Assembly (NCBI GenBank): GCA_016699125.1
Contig: CP064961.1
Location: 868,001-932,000, forward strand
Direction of reading: 5' to 3'
Length of the DNA stretch: 64,000 nt
Source: a bacterium
Lineage (GTDB): Bacteria; Babelota; Babeliae; Babelales; Vermiphilaceae
Made by a program: the position numbers and the translations under genes. Every line of letters starts with the position of its first letter. Positions within the stretch are counted from its first letter, which is position 1. Positions 8,901-16,601 of the stretch are shown in pieces. Below the pieces are notes generated by a model. The model searched no databases. It was not told where the DNA came from and was given only the letters and a program-made list of their open reading frames with translations.

Positions 8901-9641
8901 GCCATGATATACCAGATCAAGATAACATAAATACCGACAGGCATTGTTTCGTTCAGTAAGATCTTTTGAGTTTTCGAAAGTTGCAAATAGATTTTGATAA
9001 TTAATATTATGTTGCGTAAAAAAGGCTTGTTTTTTTTGTATTTTTTCAGCTTGATCTTCAAATGCCATACCACCTAATTTATTTTTTACGTCATCAAATG
9101 CAAGCCTGTATGTTTCATTATTCCCTTCATAGTAATCGTCTATTTTTTCATAATACGCTGAATCATATTCCTGAAATAAGTTACTGACTAGATTGAAATT
9201 AAATCTACTTTTATTTTCACATTTACAGATTTGATCAAATTCATTTATAGTCTTTTTGTCAACTTTCGAGCCATTTGCAAACAAATCTATGTTTGATCTC
9301 TCTAAAAATAGATTTGCAGTTCTAATTGAGTTGTATGAAAAAGCTTGCTCTCCGTCTTTGTGAAACGCTTTGATTTTTGCATGCCAATCTTTAACATCAC
9401 AAATCTTCTTGTTCTTAAGTAATTTTTCATATTCCGTTTTAAAATATTTTTTTTTCCGTTCATCATCAAAAATATTCTGATGTAAGGCATGTTCAAAGTA
9501 TTGTAGAGCATCATGATGTAAGGCATGTTCAAAGTATTGTAGAGCATCATTAAGATTTAATTGAGCAGCATTTTCTTTTCGCTCCATTGAAAAACAGGCC
9601 TGAGTTAAAAAAAGTAACAGCAAAACCATTCTTTTGATCAT
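5904..9641 (-). CDS. large exported protein with a J-domain-like segment
   Basis: This 1245-residue protein begins with a signal peptide (MIKRMVLLLLFLTQACFSM) and is otherwise helical and charged. Around residues 420-480, EFKKIYKNLTGLIHPDKYEK followed by a helix resembles helix II, the HPD loop and helix III of DnaJ J-domains, the part that stimulates Hsp70 ATPase. No Gly/Phe or zinc domain is visible. Residues 33-56 carry an exact 12-residue duplication (DALQYFEHALHH), matching a 36-bp DNA duplication. Its ATG overlaps the ybeY stop as ATGA, so the two are translationally coupled. It could be a co-chaperone-like secreted protein, but only the HPDK segment supports this and the rest is unrecognised. 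Confidence 0.8.
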   Translation of the reverse strand: MIKRMVLLLLFLTQACFSMERKENAAQLNLNDALQYFEHALHHDALQYFEHALHQNIFDDERKKKYFKTEYEKLLKNKKICDVKDWHAKIKAFHKDGEQAFSYNSIRTANLFLERSNIDLFANGSKVDKKTINEFDQICKCENKSRFNFNLVSNLFQEYDSAYYEKIDDYYEGNNETYRLAFDDVKNKLGGMAFEDQAEKIQKKQAFFTQHNINYQNLFATFENSKDLTERNNACRYLCYLDLVYHGKSKQPCDDNLKNHYEALLGDAFYDICNQDTTINSLVNSDLAGDFFDVLSYSIQHQLYKDFKGTLDDFLRLNQNVGDCKPGLLAQHFKRSNEKRDAQPSENKLHPNEEKIDRIIHLIHPTMDQLLKDENCADLLNNYQKTFFPETTIGLLKAELEPFVTDANLMNIKSDEDRFAYFLLVQMLHNYDRNKATTNDEFKKIYKNLTGLIHPDKYEKSAKKEVATYLTQLLTTFKDDLGSQEDIGSRKACIINFFNDLHETIAVFQCIPFADYASTMNSFYDLKETKTQYSKFNAYLHHEYAISYSKQHRDRELKLLNTLSIEKRKLIKDLYITYAKKATKPIDFEAWYQYINTIPVDKDKKFAEAFNLLLTNYSKTELPAFIERFKKNYHTYKQHDSLLFETYTDFNTDCNENNLKQIDFFDWKTIFKDLMKNNEFNLTNSGDIKLNNALTKLYFHKADSFAQAEDFIKQQRDFDKKEASIRIGNFLKVVTLLDDKKSSYEEYEVCHKKVSHYFTKQPFFEALQDVKDKNKVLNEMTQTMFLSSKFCLKSDFEEVIPELPDNDSYLNLAGSYYNQIRNLKFSKLKKYKRYTFTDFVNETKTIKMSFGRYFSNHISEFLKEQIETLRHNFIISLAFARINGLSDADFNAVKESCEKVENNESKSICYLTLAADILNNMHLNFGKPDVFCHFLKLFEGAGNKELFEKGFDTREENQKFIANVAARKIEQFKKEAHVFYETMLPEKYKKQIEGSLKTQGLKQTEMQNAKKAAFSAACVARVIGQSTDRLEPAVWQEFVESMAPTENSNNQAEQIEKDHLVLAPPVQNNRIDFDYIDTLTLTYQTFLLGYGGKNSYTYLKNTTLEDVKDRVKPFYTQQNVNRGLCTPANLALLACLNRLCPYVSKEDFENNDMEKHTKNAYGLLSFYETYASKKGFYTAFEENKDQLFNKIVQHPAIFQHTVHHRNMMQNLSIELYSTKIKTLNSVGTPALYINRCLHNAFNELF
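9478..9549 (-). repeat. exact 36-bp tandem duplication inside a coding region
   Basis: Two identical 36-base copies lie head to tail at 9478-9513 and 9514-9549. The unit is a multiple of three and adds 12 residues near the N-terminus of the large exported protein. The absence of differences suggests a recent slippage or duplication event. Confidence 0.93.
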
Positions 9642-10099
9642 ACAAGGCCCACCTGTTTTAAATGGGTCAGAATTTTCTGTTCTTGCGCATTCATAATTTC
9701 GTAATCAGCATCTTCAATATGATCATAGCCCAACAGATGGCAGATGCCGTGAACCAGAAGAACTGCAAGACGATATTCAAAGGTCTGCTGCCACTGCTCA
9801 AGGTTGTTTTGCACATAACGTGGTGCGATCACAAGGTCGCCAAGGTTTTTGTCATCTTTTGTGCGAGCGACAATTCGCTCACCCGCTTTCAGATCCGGAT
9901 AAAAAGGGAACGAAAGCACATCGGTCGGTTTGTCTGTGTTTCTGAAACGCCTGTTGTAATCCTGCATCGTCTGATCATCGACAAGCTGTATTGCCAAGTC
10001 AAAGCTTTTGTACTCTAAAAACAGTAAAATTGCCTGCGCTATTTTTTTTAGCTTTGCAACGTCAACTGAAACTGATTGAAGGTTTTGTACCATGACCAT
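9638..10099 (-). CDS. ybeY: endoribonuclease YbeY
   Basis: YbeY is a zinc-dependent single-strand RNase needed for 16S rRNA 3'-end maturation and ribosome quality control. The diagnostic HGICHLLGYDH (His-x3-His-x5-His zinc motif) is intact near the C-terminus, and DKPTDVLSFPF is the conserved substrate-groove segment. The 153-residue length is normal. The stop overlaps the start of the following exported-protein gene by four bases (ATGA), and valS is the nearest upstream gene on the same strand. Confidence 0.95.
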   Translation of the reverse strand: MVMVQNLQSVSVDVAKLKKIAQAILLFLEYKSFDLAIQLVDDQTMQDYNRRFRNTDKPTDVLSFPFYPDLKAGERIVARTKDDKNLGDLVIAPRYVQNNLEQWQQTFEYRLAVLLVHGICHLLGYDHIEDADYEIMNAQEQKILTHLKQVGLV

Positions 10100-10177
10100 A
10101 TGTGTTTTTCTTTGTTTTCAAAAAAAGGCTTATCTGAAAAGTATTATATCCAAGCAAATACACAAAGTAAAGATTAA

Positions 10178-12679
10178 TCAGACAACCACATGCATATACC
10201 ATAATCCTTCACGTTCAATCAAAACCGATTCAGATGATATGACCGATGAACCAATAGAAGGATGGTAATCGGTCAGCCGATTTTCAACATAGATTTTGAT
10301 CTCCTGTGCATGCGTTACCCCGTTCAACATGGTCAGATGTTCTTGGAACAGGTCAACATACTCTTGCGATTTTACACAAATCAAAAGTCTGGCCAGTGGC
10401 GCTTTTAATGAGAGTTGTTGCTGTGTTTTGAGTTTGCGGACTTGCGATACCAGCATGACCAGCAGCTGTCCTGCGCTCGCACTTTTTTCAAACACATACG
10501 GTGTTTGATACTGTGCAAACTCGGTCTGATGGAGCGAAGCCAGTTCAAGTCGTGCAGCATACAGATCTTTGAAGATGGCTTCTGTCACGAACGGAATATA
10601 GGGTGCATAAAGTTGCAGCAGTCGCAGTCCAACATGTGCCAGTGTCCAACGTGTCGCATCAACCTGGTGTGCAGGATACAGGTCTGGATTGAACAGGCTA
10701 TGTTTGACAAGTTCAATATAGTTGTCGCAGTAGATTGTCCAGAAAAACTGCTCAACCTGTTGTAGCGCCGGCCCAAACTCATAACTGTGCATTAACTCAT
10801 GATATCGCTTTTCAGTCAACGTAAGTTCATGCAAAAGCCATTCGTTGATAAAACCTTTTTCCGGCATCTCTTTTTTCGGATCAACTGACTGAATATGTGG
10901 CTCTGCAAACAGAAACGCATTCCATAGTTTTGTTACCAATCGACTGCCTTGCCTGATCTGATCAGGCGAAAACGCAACATCGTGACCAAGTGTTGCAGAT
11001 GCGGTCCAGTAACGTACTGCGTCTGCACCGAACTCTTTCAACAGATTTTCCGGCTTTTTATTTTCATTACCTTTTGATTTTGAGATCTTTTCATTTTTTT
11101 CACTCAACACATGCCCAGAAATAACGATCGTTTTCCAGGGCAGCTTCCGTTCATGAAAAAATGCTTTGACGATCGTATCAAATGCCCACGTACGAATAAT
11201 GTCATGTGCTTGAGGCCGCATTGCCATCGGCAAAAATGCAGCGTGATCAGAAAATGGATCAGCCATTCGCTGGTACAGATCTTTGACAATATATGGTGTC
11301 AACGATGAGGTGTTCCACGTATCCATCACATCAGAATCGGGTAATACGTTATCGCTTTTGCATTTTGGACATGCAGCAAGGGCAAGCTCCTGCGGATCGA
11401 CAGGCAACTGTTTGACTTCAGCTGGAATGATTGCTTGACATGCTTGGCAGTGCCATACCGGGAATGGTATCCCGTACATTCGTTGTCGCGAAACGCACCA
11501 GTCCCACTGCAGGTGCTCGACCCAATCAACGTAGCGAGCTTTCATGAATGTAGGTTTCCAGTCAAGTTTATCAGCAAGCGCAATAAAATCTTTTTTATAG
11601 TCTAAAATACGCACAAACCACTGCGCAAGTAGCATATATTCAACAGGCATCTGACATCGTTCATGCACACTGACTGCGTGCGTGATCTGTTTTTGCTCGG
11701 TTAGCAATCCGTGCTCGTGCAGATCTTGGATAATTTTCTGCCGTGCAGCAGCAACGGTCAATCCTTGATATTGATTCGCCTGCGCAGTCATTTTACCATC
11801 AAGACCGATTGATTGAATATACGAAAAGTGATGTTTTTTGTACCATTCAATATCGGTAGTATCACCAAACGTACAGACCATTACAAGTCCCGTCCCTTTT
11901 TCAGGATCAACTTTTTCATCGGACAGGATTGGCACCTGTATATCAAAAAGTGGAACTTTTGCCTGCTGTTTATACAGATGCGCATACCGTTTGTCAGACG
12001 GATGAAAGAGGAGCGCAACACATGAAGGCAATAGCTCAGGTCTGGTTGTTGCAACCAGCAGCTGCTGTTCGTCTGCTGTTTTGAAAACAATCGTATTAAA
12101 GGTACTTGGCAAAACAGCGTCATCAAGCTCTGCTTGTGCAACTGACGTTCTGCATGATGTGCAATATAATGCAGGCTCGTACCGTCGATAGACCAGATCT
12201 TTTTGCAAAAGTTTTAAGAAGGAAAGTTGTGAAATGTAGCGTGAACGATCTGAAATAGTGCTATACGTGTTTGACCAGTCCGCAGAAATGCCTAATCGCT
12301 GCCACAATGATTTAAACTGCCCTGCCGCCTCTTGTGACTCACGTAAACAGAGTGCGATAAAGTCTGAACGTTTCATGGTGTACGATCGTACTTCACATTT
12401 TTTTTCAACATACCGTTCAGTTGGCAAGCCATTATCATCAAAGCCAAAGGGATAAAAAACTGCATGGCCTTGCATTCTGCGATAACGCACACAGATATCG
12501 GTCTGTGTGTATGAAAATACATGCCCAATATGCAATGTTCCAGAAACGGTTGGGGGGGGTGTGTCTACCGCCCATAATGTGAAACTATTTTTATCACAAT
12601 GATAGATCTTTTGCTCGCACCACTCCTGTGCATACTGAGTTTCGGTTGCTTGCGTATCATATTTTTTTTGCATCGCCAT
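10178..12679 (-). CDS. valS: valyl-tRNA synthetase, short Rickettsia/archaeal-like type
   Basis: This class I synthetase charges tRNA-Val. PPPTVSGTLHIGH holds the HIGH signature (about residues 49-53), KISKS stands near residue 530, and TTRPELLPS belongs to the CP1 editing domain that hydrolyses mischarged Thr-tRNA. Cys pairs CTSC, CQAC and CPKC look like zinc knuckles. At 833 residues it lacks the long C-terminal coiled-coil arm of standard bacterial ValS. The wording around HIGH (VDTPPPTVSG, FDDNGLPTER) resembles the archaeal-like enzyme of Rickettsia, which suggests ancient transfer. AGGAAA precedes the ATG. This is probably the only ValS of the cell, but the rest of the genome is not visible. 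Confidence 0.93.
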   Translation of the reverse strand: MAMQKKYDTQATETQYAQEWCEQKIYHCDKNSFTLWAVDTPPPTVSGTLHIGHVFSYTQTDICVRYRRMQGHAVFYPFGFDDNGLPTERYVEKKCEVRSYTMKRSDFIALCLRESQEAAGQFKSLWQRLGISADWSNTYSTISDRSRYISQLSFLKLLQKDLVYRRYEPALYCTSCRTSVAQAELDDAVLPSTFNTIVFKTADEQQLLVATTRPELLPSCVALLFHPSDKRYAHLYKQQAKVPLFDIQVPILSDEKVDPEKGTGLVMVCTFGDTTDIEWYKKHHFSYIQSIGLDGKMTAQANQYQGLTVAAARQKIIQDLHEHGLLTEQKQITHAVSVHERCQMPVEYMLLAQWFVRILDYKKDFIALADKLDWKPTFMKARYVDWVEHLQWDWCVSRQRMYGIPFPVWHCQACQAIIPAEVKQLPVDPQELALAACPKCKSDNVLPDSDVMDTWNTSSLTPYIVKDLYQRMADPFSDHAAFLPMAMRPQAHDIIRTWAFDTIVKAFFHERKLPWKTIVISGHVLSEKNEKISKSKGNENKKPENLLKEFGADAVRYWTASATLGHDVAFSPDQIRQGSRLVTKLWNAFLFAEPHIQSVDPKKEMPEKGFINEWLLHELTLTEKRYHELMHSYEFGPALQQVEQFFWTIYCDNYIELVKHSLFNPDLYPAHQVDATRWTLAHVGLRLLQLYAPYIPFVTEAIFKDLYAARLELASLHQTEFAQYQTPYVFEKSASAGQLLVMLVSQVRKLKTQQQLSLKAPLARLLICVKSQEYVDLFQEHLTMLNGVTHAQEIKIYVENRLTDYHPSIGSSVISSESVLIEREGLWYMHVVV

Positions 12680-13022
12680 AAGTCTGCTTTCCTGCTGTTT
12701 TTGGTAGGTTCATCATAAAACAGTATATCTACAAAATTCCGTTTAGCGAATAAGGGGTGAGTATGGAATGCGCAATACAGATTTACATACACCTATTGGA
12801 TTCAGTTGCAACCATCCTAACTTCAATACCACCAAACTAGCCTATGTAATATTAGCAAAAACAAAAAACAACAAGAATGAAAAAATACGCACGTCAAAAT
12901 TTTAAATCTTGTTGTTTTGTAATTGCATTTTACAACTGCTTTAAAAATTATTTAAATAAAATGTTTTATGCTATATTTACAAAATTAGTACTATTATATT
13001 TAAAGGAAAAGGTCGAAATCAG
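12680..13022. other. divergent intergenic region, no gene seen
   Basis: This AT-rich stretch separates valS (minus) from an exported orphan (plus) and should hold both promoters. AAGGAAAAGG lies just upstream of the plus-strand start. I find no well-spaced promoter pair, RNA gene or repeat that I can defend. Confidence 0.5.
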
Positions 13023-14123
13023 ATGAAAAAACTATTATATATATACATCATCAACTTTGTCATCAAAATAGATGCAATGGACTCCCTCATGCAATGGAAT
13101 CAATTCGCTCAAAATTGGGTAGTTTCACGCATAAAAACCGAAAAGAACACAGCCAATGATTTTCATGAAAAGCAATGCAAAATGTATGAATTTTCATTGG
13201 CAAGTTTAAATGTCGTCCTTGATTACACTAATCAAAACATAGATAAAACAATACAACCTATAATAAATAATAATCTCCCAGACGTTTCAGACACTTCAGA
13301 TGATTTTCCAGACAATATTACAGAGAGTAATCTTAGCGGCTTTAACATTTCTGAAAAACAAAAATCAATGCTTCATTTAATAACGAGCGGTGCAGAAAAC
13401 GGTCCAAGCCATAAAAAATGTCAAAAAGAGGTCGCTCGCAAAAAAATAATTGAAATTATTTTGCCTAATTACAAAACCATTTGTAGCATAGGTAGTACGT
13501 GCAAAAATTTACATAAAAAGCGGGTGAAAATCACCCAATTCATAAACGGCTGCTTTCAAAAAATAAATGCAGAACGCATTGCAAATCTTGAAATTTTATT
13601 ATACAAAACAGCAAGCAAACCTGAACCGTCCCTACAGTCTAGAATCGATATAAGTCTAATCAGGGGTTCAGATTGGTTCACCAAGTCAAAAATATATCAA
13701 GGCAAAACAGAGCATAATCCTAGTGTTTTTCAATATCCAAACTTATTAACTATAGCAAGTATTACACTTAATATAGGTCGCCCTCTTTTCAAAGATAACA
13801 ATTGGTCCATAGCCAAAGCAGAATTGCATCAGACTGTTTGTAATATTATTTCACGATTAGAAAATAAACCTGTAGAAAAAATGTTTACCATAGACGACAA
13901 TACCTGGCTCGAAGAACTCGACTATTGTGTGGTGCCTGTTACCTCAGAACAGAAACAAGGAACTATTTTTATTCTGGAGAAACAACTTACTACTAAGCAA
14001 AAATTTGCAATGAAGGCTTTCCTGCATTTATTGAATCCAATCTCGATCATAACGAGTTCTGTTTTACCAAACTATCTTATGCAATATGACCAGCCTCAAG
14101 CGCCGAAAAACAATGCACAGTAA
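13023..14123 (+). CDS. exported protein of unknown function
   Basis: This 366-residue protein starts with a hydrophobic stretch (MKKLLYIYIINFVIKIDAM) that looks like a signal peptide. I recognise no domain. The mature part has a Lys-rich region (about residues 120-190) with several Cys, and a more ordered C-terminal half containing GRPLFKDNNW and LEELDYCVVPVTSEQ. It stands alone on the plus strand. A gene remnant lies directly downstream and might once have belonged to the same locus. Confidence 0.7.
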   Translation: MKKLLYIYIINFVIKIDAMDSLMQWNQFAQNWVVSRIKTEKNTANDFHEKQCKMYEFSLASLNVVLDYTNQNIDKTIQPIINNNLPDVSDTSDDFPDNITESNLSGFNISEKQKSMLHLITSGAENGPSHKKCQKEVARKKIIEIILPNYKTICSIGSTCKNLHKKRVKITQFINGCFQKINAERIANLEILLYKTASKPEPSLQSRIDISLIRGSDWFTKSKIYQGKTEHNPSVFQYPNLLTIASITLNIGRPLFKDNNWSIAKAELHQTVCNIISRLENKPVEKMFTIDDNTWLEELDYCVVPVTSEQKQGTIFILEKQLTTKQKFAMKAFLHLLNPISIITSSVLPNYLMQYDQPQAPKNNAQ

Positions 14124-14153
14124 ACTTTTCAGGCTAAAAATAGTAAAAATACA

Positions 14154-14182
14154 AGGGATATTTTTAAACATAAAATATCCCT
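14154..14182. terminator. perfect 11-bp stem downstream of an exported-protein gene
   Basis: AGGGATATTTT (14154-14164) pairs perfectly with AAAATATCCCT (14172-14182) around a 7-base loop, 31 bases after the stop. The plus strand continues in A rather than T residues, so it is not a textbook intrinsic terminator. Confidence 0.45.
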
Positions 14183-14515
14183 AAAAAATCATTACTTAAC
14201 CTTTCAATAGTATATGCAGAGCGGAGATCTAAATGTTCTATTGAAGAATTAAATAAAGCCTGCAATGAAAGTCTTTTTATATTAGACAATTATTGCACAG
14301 CCGATGATGAAGGGATTACAAAAATATTAATAGAGAACGGTAAACCTCAACCCAAAGAAGAAGACATTTCAAAGTTCAAAAATACGTACCACAATAATAT
14401 CTGTATAAAACTTAAAAGAGAAGAATGGTTCCTTCATCTTGTACGAAAAACTGAACTAAAGAAACAAGAAAATGAACTGCGGAAAAAAGCCTTCAATCAC
14501 TTACGTCCCTCTTAA
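14174..14515 (+). pseudogene. gene remnant or start-less open frame
   Basis: The frame is open for about 113 codons and reads like a real charged, helical protein (SIEELNKACNESLFILDN, then KLKREEWFLHLVRKTELKKQ) ending in TAA, but there is no ATG, GTG or TTG start. An ATG with a GGAG-type ribosome-binding site sits at about 14232 in another frame, where it meets a stop after three codons. A single frameshift just after that ATG would restore the gene. It may instead be the 3' end of a decayed gene. I do not recognise the protein. Confidence 0.5.
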
Positions 14516-14519
14516 ATTT

Positions 14520-15173
14520 TTAATGACAACAACATTTTGCAGGCTCTGTACCATATTTTTGGTCTAACAGATAAGTAAGTACTGTTTGACTCCAGCTTTC
14601 CAGATTTTTGTTGTACAGCATACATTCTTCAAGCGGCACCAGGGATCCACTTTTAAGTTCAGATTTGATTTTGATCTTAGCTGAACTACCTTTTAAAAGC
14701 ATCACAAAACCGATATGAACTTTACCAACCTCATTCGAGTCATCATTCAAAATTCCCAACGGCTCGACAGAAAGCGTGCCCTCATACTCAACCTCTTCAT
14801 GAAATTCACGCCGAGCCCAGTCAAAAAGCGTCTGACCCTCAATGTCCTGTTTGTTAATATGCCCGCCAATGCCCAACGAATATTTATTTTGAAGGCGGGC
14901 TTCTGAAGCTTGCGCACTCCGTTGCATTAAAAAATAGTTTTGGTTGTGTTCAAAAATAAGATAAGGAATAATCTGTTTATACCTCTGATCTTCTTCTGCT
15001 TGCGCACGGACAATAAACTCTTGGTGCTGTCTGATAATGTTAATATAATCATCAAAGCAGACCGCCTTAATTCCATTCCAAGCACTTTGTGGAAAAAGAT
15101 GCTCCCGCTTGACGACCAAAATAAGCTCTTGCAATGAGGGATTGATAACAACGTTCTGCACTGTTTGATTCAT
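14520..15173 (-). CDS. Nudix hydrolase-family protein
   Basis: Nudix enzymes hydrolyse nucleoside diphosphates linked to another group. The Nudix box is visible as GGHINK through REFHEEVEYEG, with the REFHEEV metal-binding helix intact and extra residues between the glycines and the helix. The region before it (SLQELILVVKREHLFP) is typical of the MutT-like predicted phosphoesterases of the COG4112 type. ATG at 15173 is chosen because AGGAT precedes it; a TTG at 15221 extends the frame but lies next to the upstream stop. The extreme C-terminus is Cys-rich (KCCCH). It is the last gene of the rpsF-rpsR-typA-truA-GNAT run. The substrate is unknown. Confidence 0.8.
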   Translation of the reverse strand: MNQTVQNVVINPSLQELILVVKREHLFPQSAWNGIKAVCFDDYINIIRQHQEFIVRAQAEEDQRYKQIIPYLIFEHNQNYFLMQRSAQASEARLQNKYSLGIGGHINKQDIEGQTLFDWARREFHEEVEYEGTLSVEPLGILNDDSNEVGKVHIGFVMLLKGSSAKIKIKSELKSGSLVPLEECMLYNKNLESWSQTVLTYLLDQKYGTEPAKCCCH

Positions 15174-15224
15174 AATAATCCTAATAAAATGTAATTTTGC
15201 TTCACTACTTTTTCTCTTCAACTG

Positions 15225-15797
15225 TTATTTTGTGTATTCGTAATAGATACATCCATCTTCATCTTGCAAAATCTCTTTAAAACCAAGACCGGTATACACT
15301 TTTCGAGCAGGATAATTGATTAAACGGGTCACAATATGAATCTTTTGTGCGCCCAGCTGCTTTAATCCTTCAATAGCCGACTTGATCAAAGTTTTTCCAT
15401 AGCCTTTACTTCTCATTTCCGGCTGTATTGCCAAGAAAAGAATCATGCCTATTTGTCGATCAAGCATGTAAAATGCATTAAATCCAACAAATTTTTCATT
15501 CAAACGTGCAACATTTATATGCAGCGCACCGCGATACTGAAACTCTTTATTTGGCGTCATATATTCAAGCATATAATAAGGAGAATAGTCAGGAGTAGAG
15601 GTAAGCCAAAAACGTTCAAGTTCAAATAAAGTAATAATGTCATGATAATCACGAGCTTTATTGTATGCAGCTACGACAAGCTCGTGCTTATGCGAATAAT
15701 AGTACCATGAAAAAACTCCTGCCGCACCAAGCATAGTTGCAAAACTGATAAAAAATAATACTATACTTCTTTTTTTACTTTTTTGAGCCTGTATCAT
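15225..15797 (-). CDS. membrane-anchored GNAT-family N-acetyltransferase
   Basis: The C-terminal ~100 residues show the GNAT fold. IQPEMRSKGYGKTLIKSAI carries the acetyl-CoA pyrophosphate loop (R/Q-x-x-G-x-G), and NYPARKVYTGLGFKE is the conserved C-terminal strand. Before it, residues 8-34 form one clear membrane segment (RSIVLFFISFATMLGAAGVF) after a basic N-terminus, so the enzyme is probably membrane-tethered. The basic flank suggests the catalytic domain could face outward, although acetyl-CoA is cytosolic. The ATG shares one base with the truA stop, so the two are co-translated. The substrate is unknown. Confidence 0.82.
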   Translation of the reverse strand: MIQAQKSKKRSIVLFFISFATMLGAAGVFSWYYYSHKHELVVAAYNKARDYHDIITLFELERFWLTSTPDYSPYYMLEYMTPNKEFQYRGALHINVARLNEKFVGFNAFYMLDRQIGMILFLAIQPEMRSKGYGKTLIKSAIEGLKQLGAQKIHIVTRLINYPARKVYTGLGFKEILQDEDGCIYYEYTK

Positions 15798-16600
15798 TAT
15801 AACCTTTCATGATAAAAAACTGATTCCAAGACCAGACCACACGCGTGCGCAGTCGGAAATTCCACTACCCTTTTTTGATGATACAATGCAGTTTCAATAC
15901 ACGATAACCCATCCTGATTTTTTCCCGCAACATATGCTGCAGCGCCCACTATTCGTCTAATCATATGTCGCAAGAATGATTTTCCCTGAATACGGATTCG
16001 CCAGGCTTGTATACTACTATCATATTCAACAGTTATAGAATCGATTTTTTTTACAAGTTCTGCTGTAGACTTTTGACTACTATCGGTTGCAAATTGACTA
16101 AAATTATAAGTCCCAACAAATAATCGTAATGCCTCTTTAAATCGTTCAATATCAAAGGACGCTCGAACATATTGTATAAATCGGCTATACATTGGCAATG
16201 GTCTATTAAAACTAAAAAGATAATGATATTCCTTCATTGATACATTATACCATGGATGAAAATTAGGTGGCGCATAACAAACAGCTTTAAAATGAATATC
16301 AAACGGAAGATGGTCATTCATAATTTTTAATAGCTTATCCGGATCTAGCTGCAATATATGCTTAAAAAGTAGCACCTGTCCATTTGCATGTACTCCTGCA
16401 TCCGTTCGTGATGCAGCAATTAACGAAAAAACTGGTACACCAAAGGCTCGTTTGAAAACTGTTTTTAATGTAGATTCTATCGATGGAAGATCTTTTTGAG
16501 CTTGCCATCCGTTATAACTCGTACCATCATACGTCACTATTGCTCTGTATTTAGTTGGAGAATTAACTGATGACAAACTTCCACTATCATAAAAAGACAT
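15797..16600 (-). CDS. truA: tRNA pseudouridine(38-40) synthase TruA
   Basis: TruA isomerises uridines 38-40 in the tRNA anticodon arm. YDGTSYNGWQ and SRTDAGVHA are the hallmark motifs, the latter holding the catalytic Asp. The C-terminal half (FRHMIRR-like FLRHMIRRIVGAA) matches the family. The length of 267 is normal. It follows typA by one base and overlaps the next gene by one base, indicating a tight operon. Confidence 0.95.
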   Translation of the reverse strand: MSFYDSGSLSSVNSPTKYRAIVTYDGTSYNGWQAQKDLPSIESTLKTVFKRAFGVPVFSLIAASRTDAGVHANGQVLLFKHILQLDPDKLLKIMNDHLPFDIHFKAVCYAPPNFHPWYNVSMKEYHYLFSFNRPLPMYSRFIQYVRASFDIERFKEALRLFVGTYNFSQFATDSSQKSTAELVKKIDSITVEYDSSIQAWRIRIQGKSFLRHMIRRIVGAAAYVAGKNQDGLSCIETALYHQKRVVEFPTAHACGLVLESVFYHERL

Positions 16601-16601
16601 C

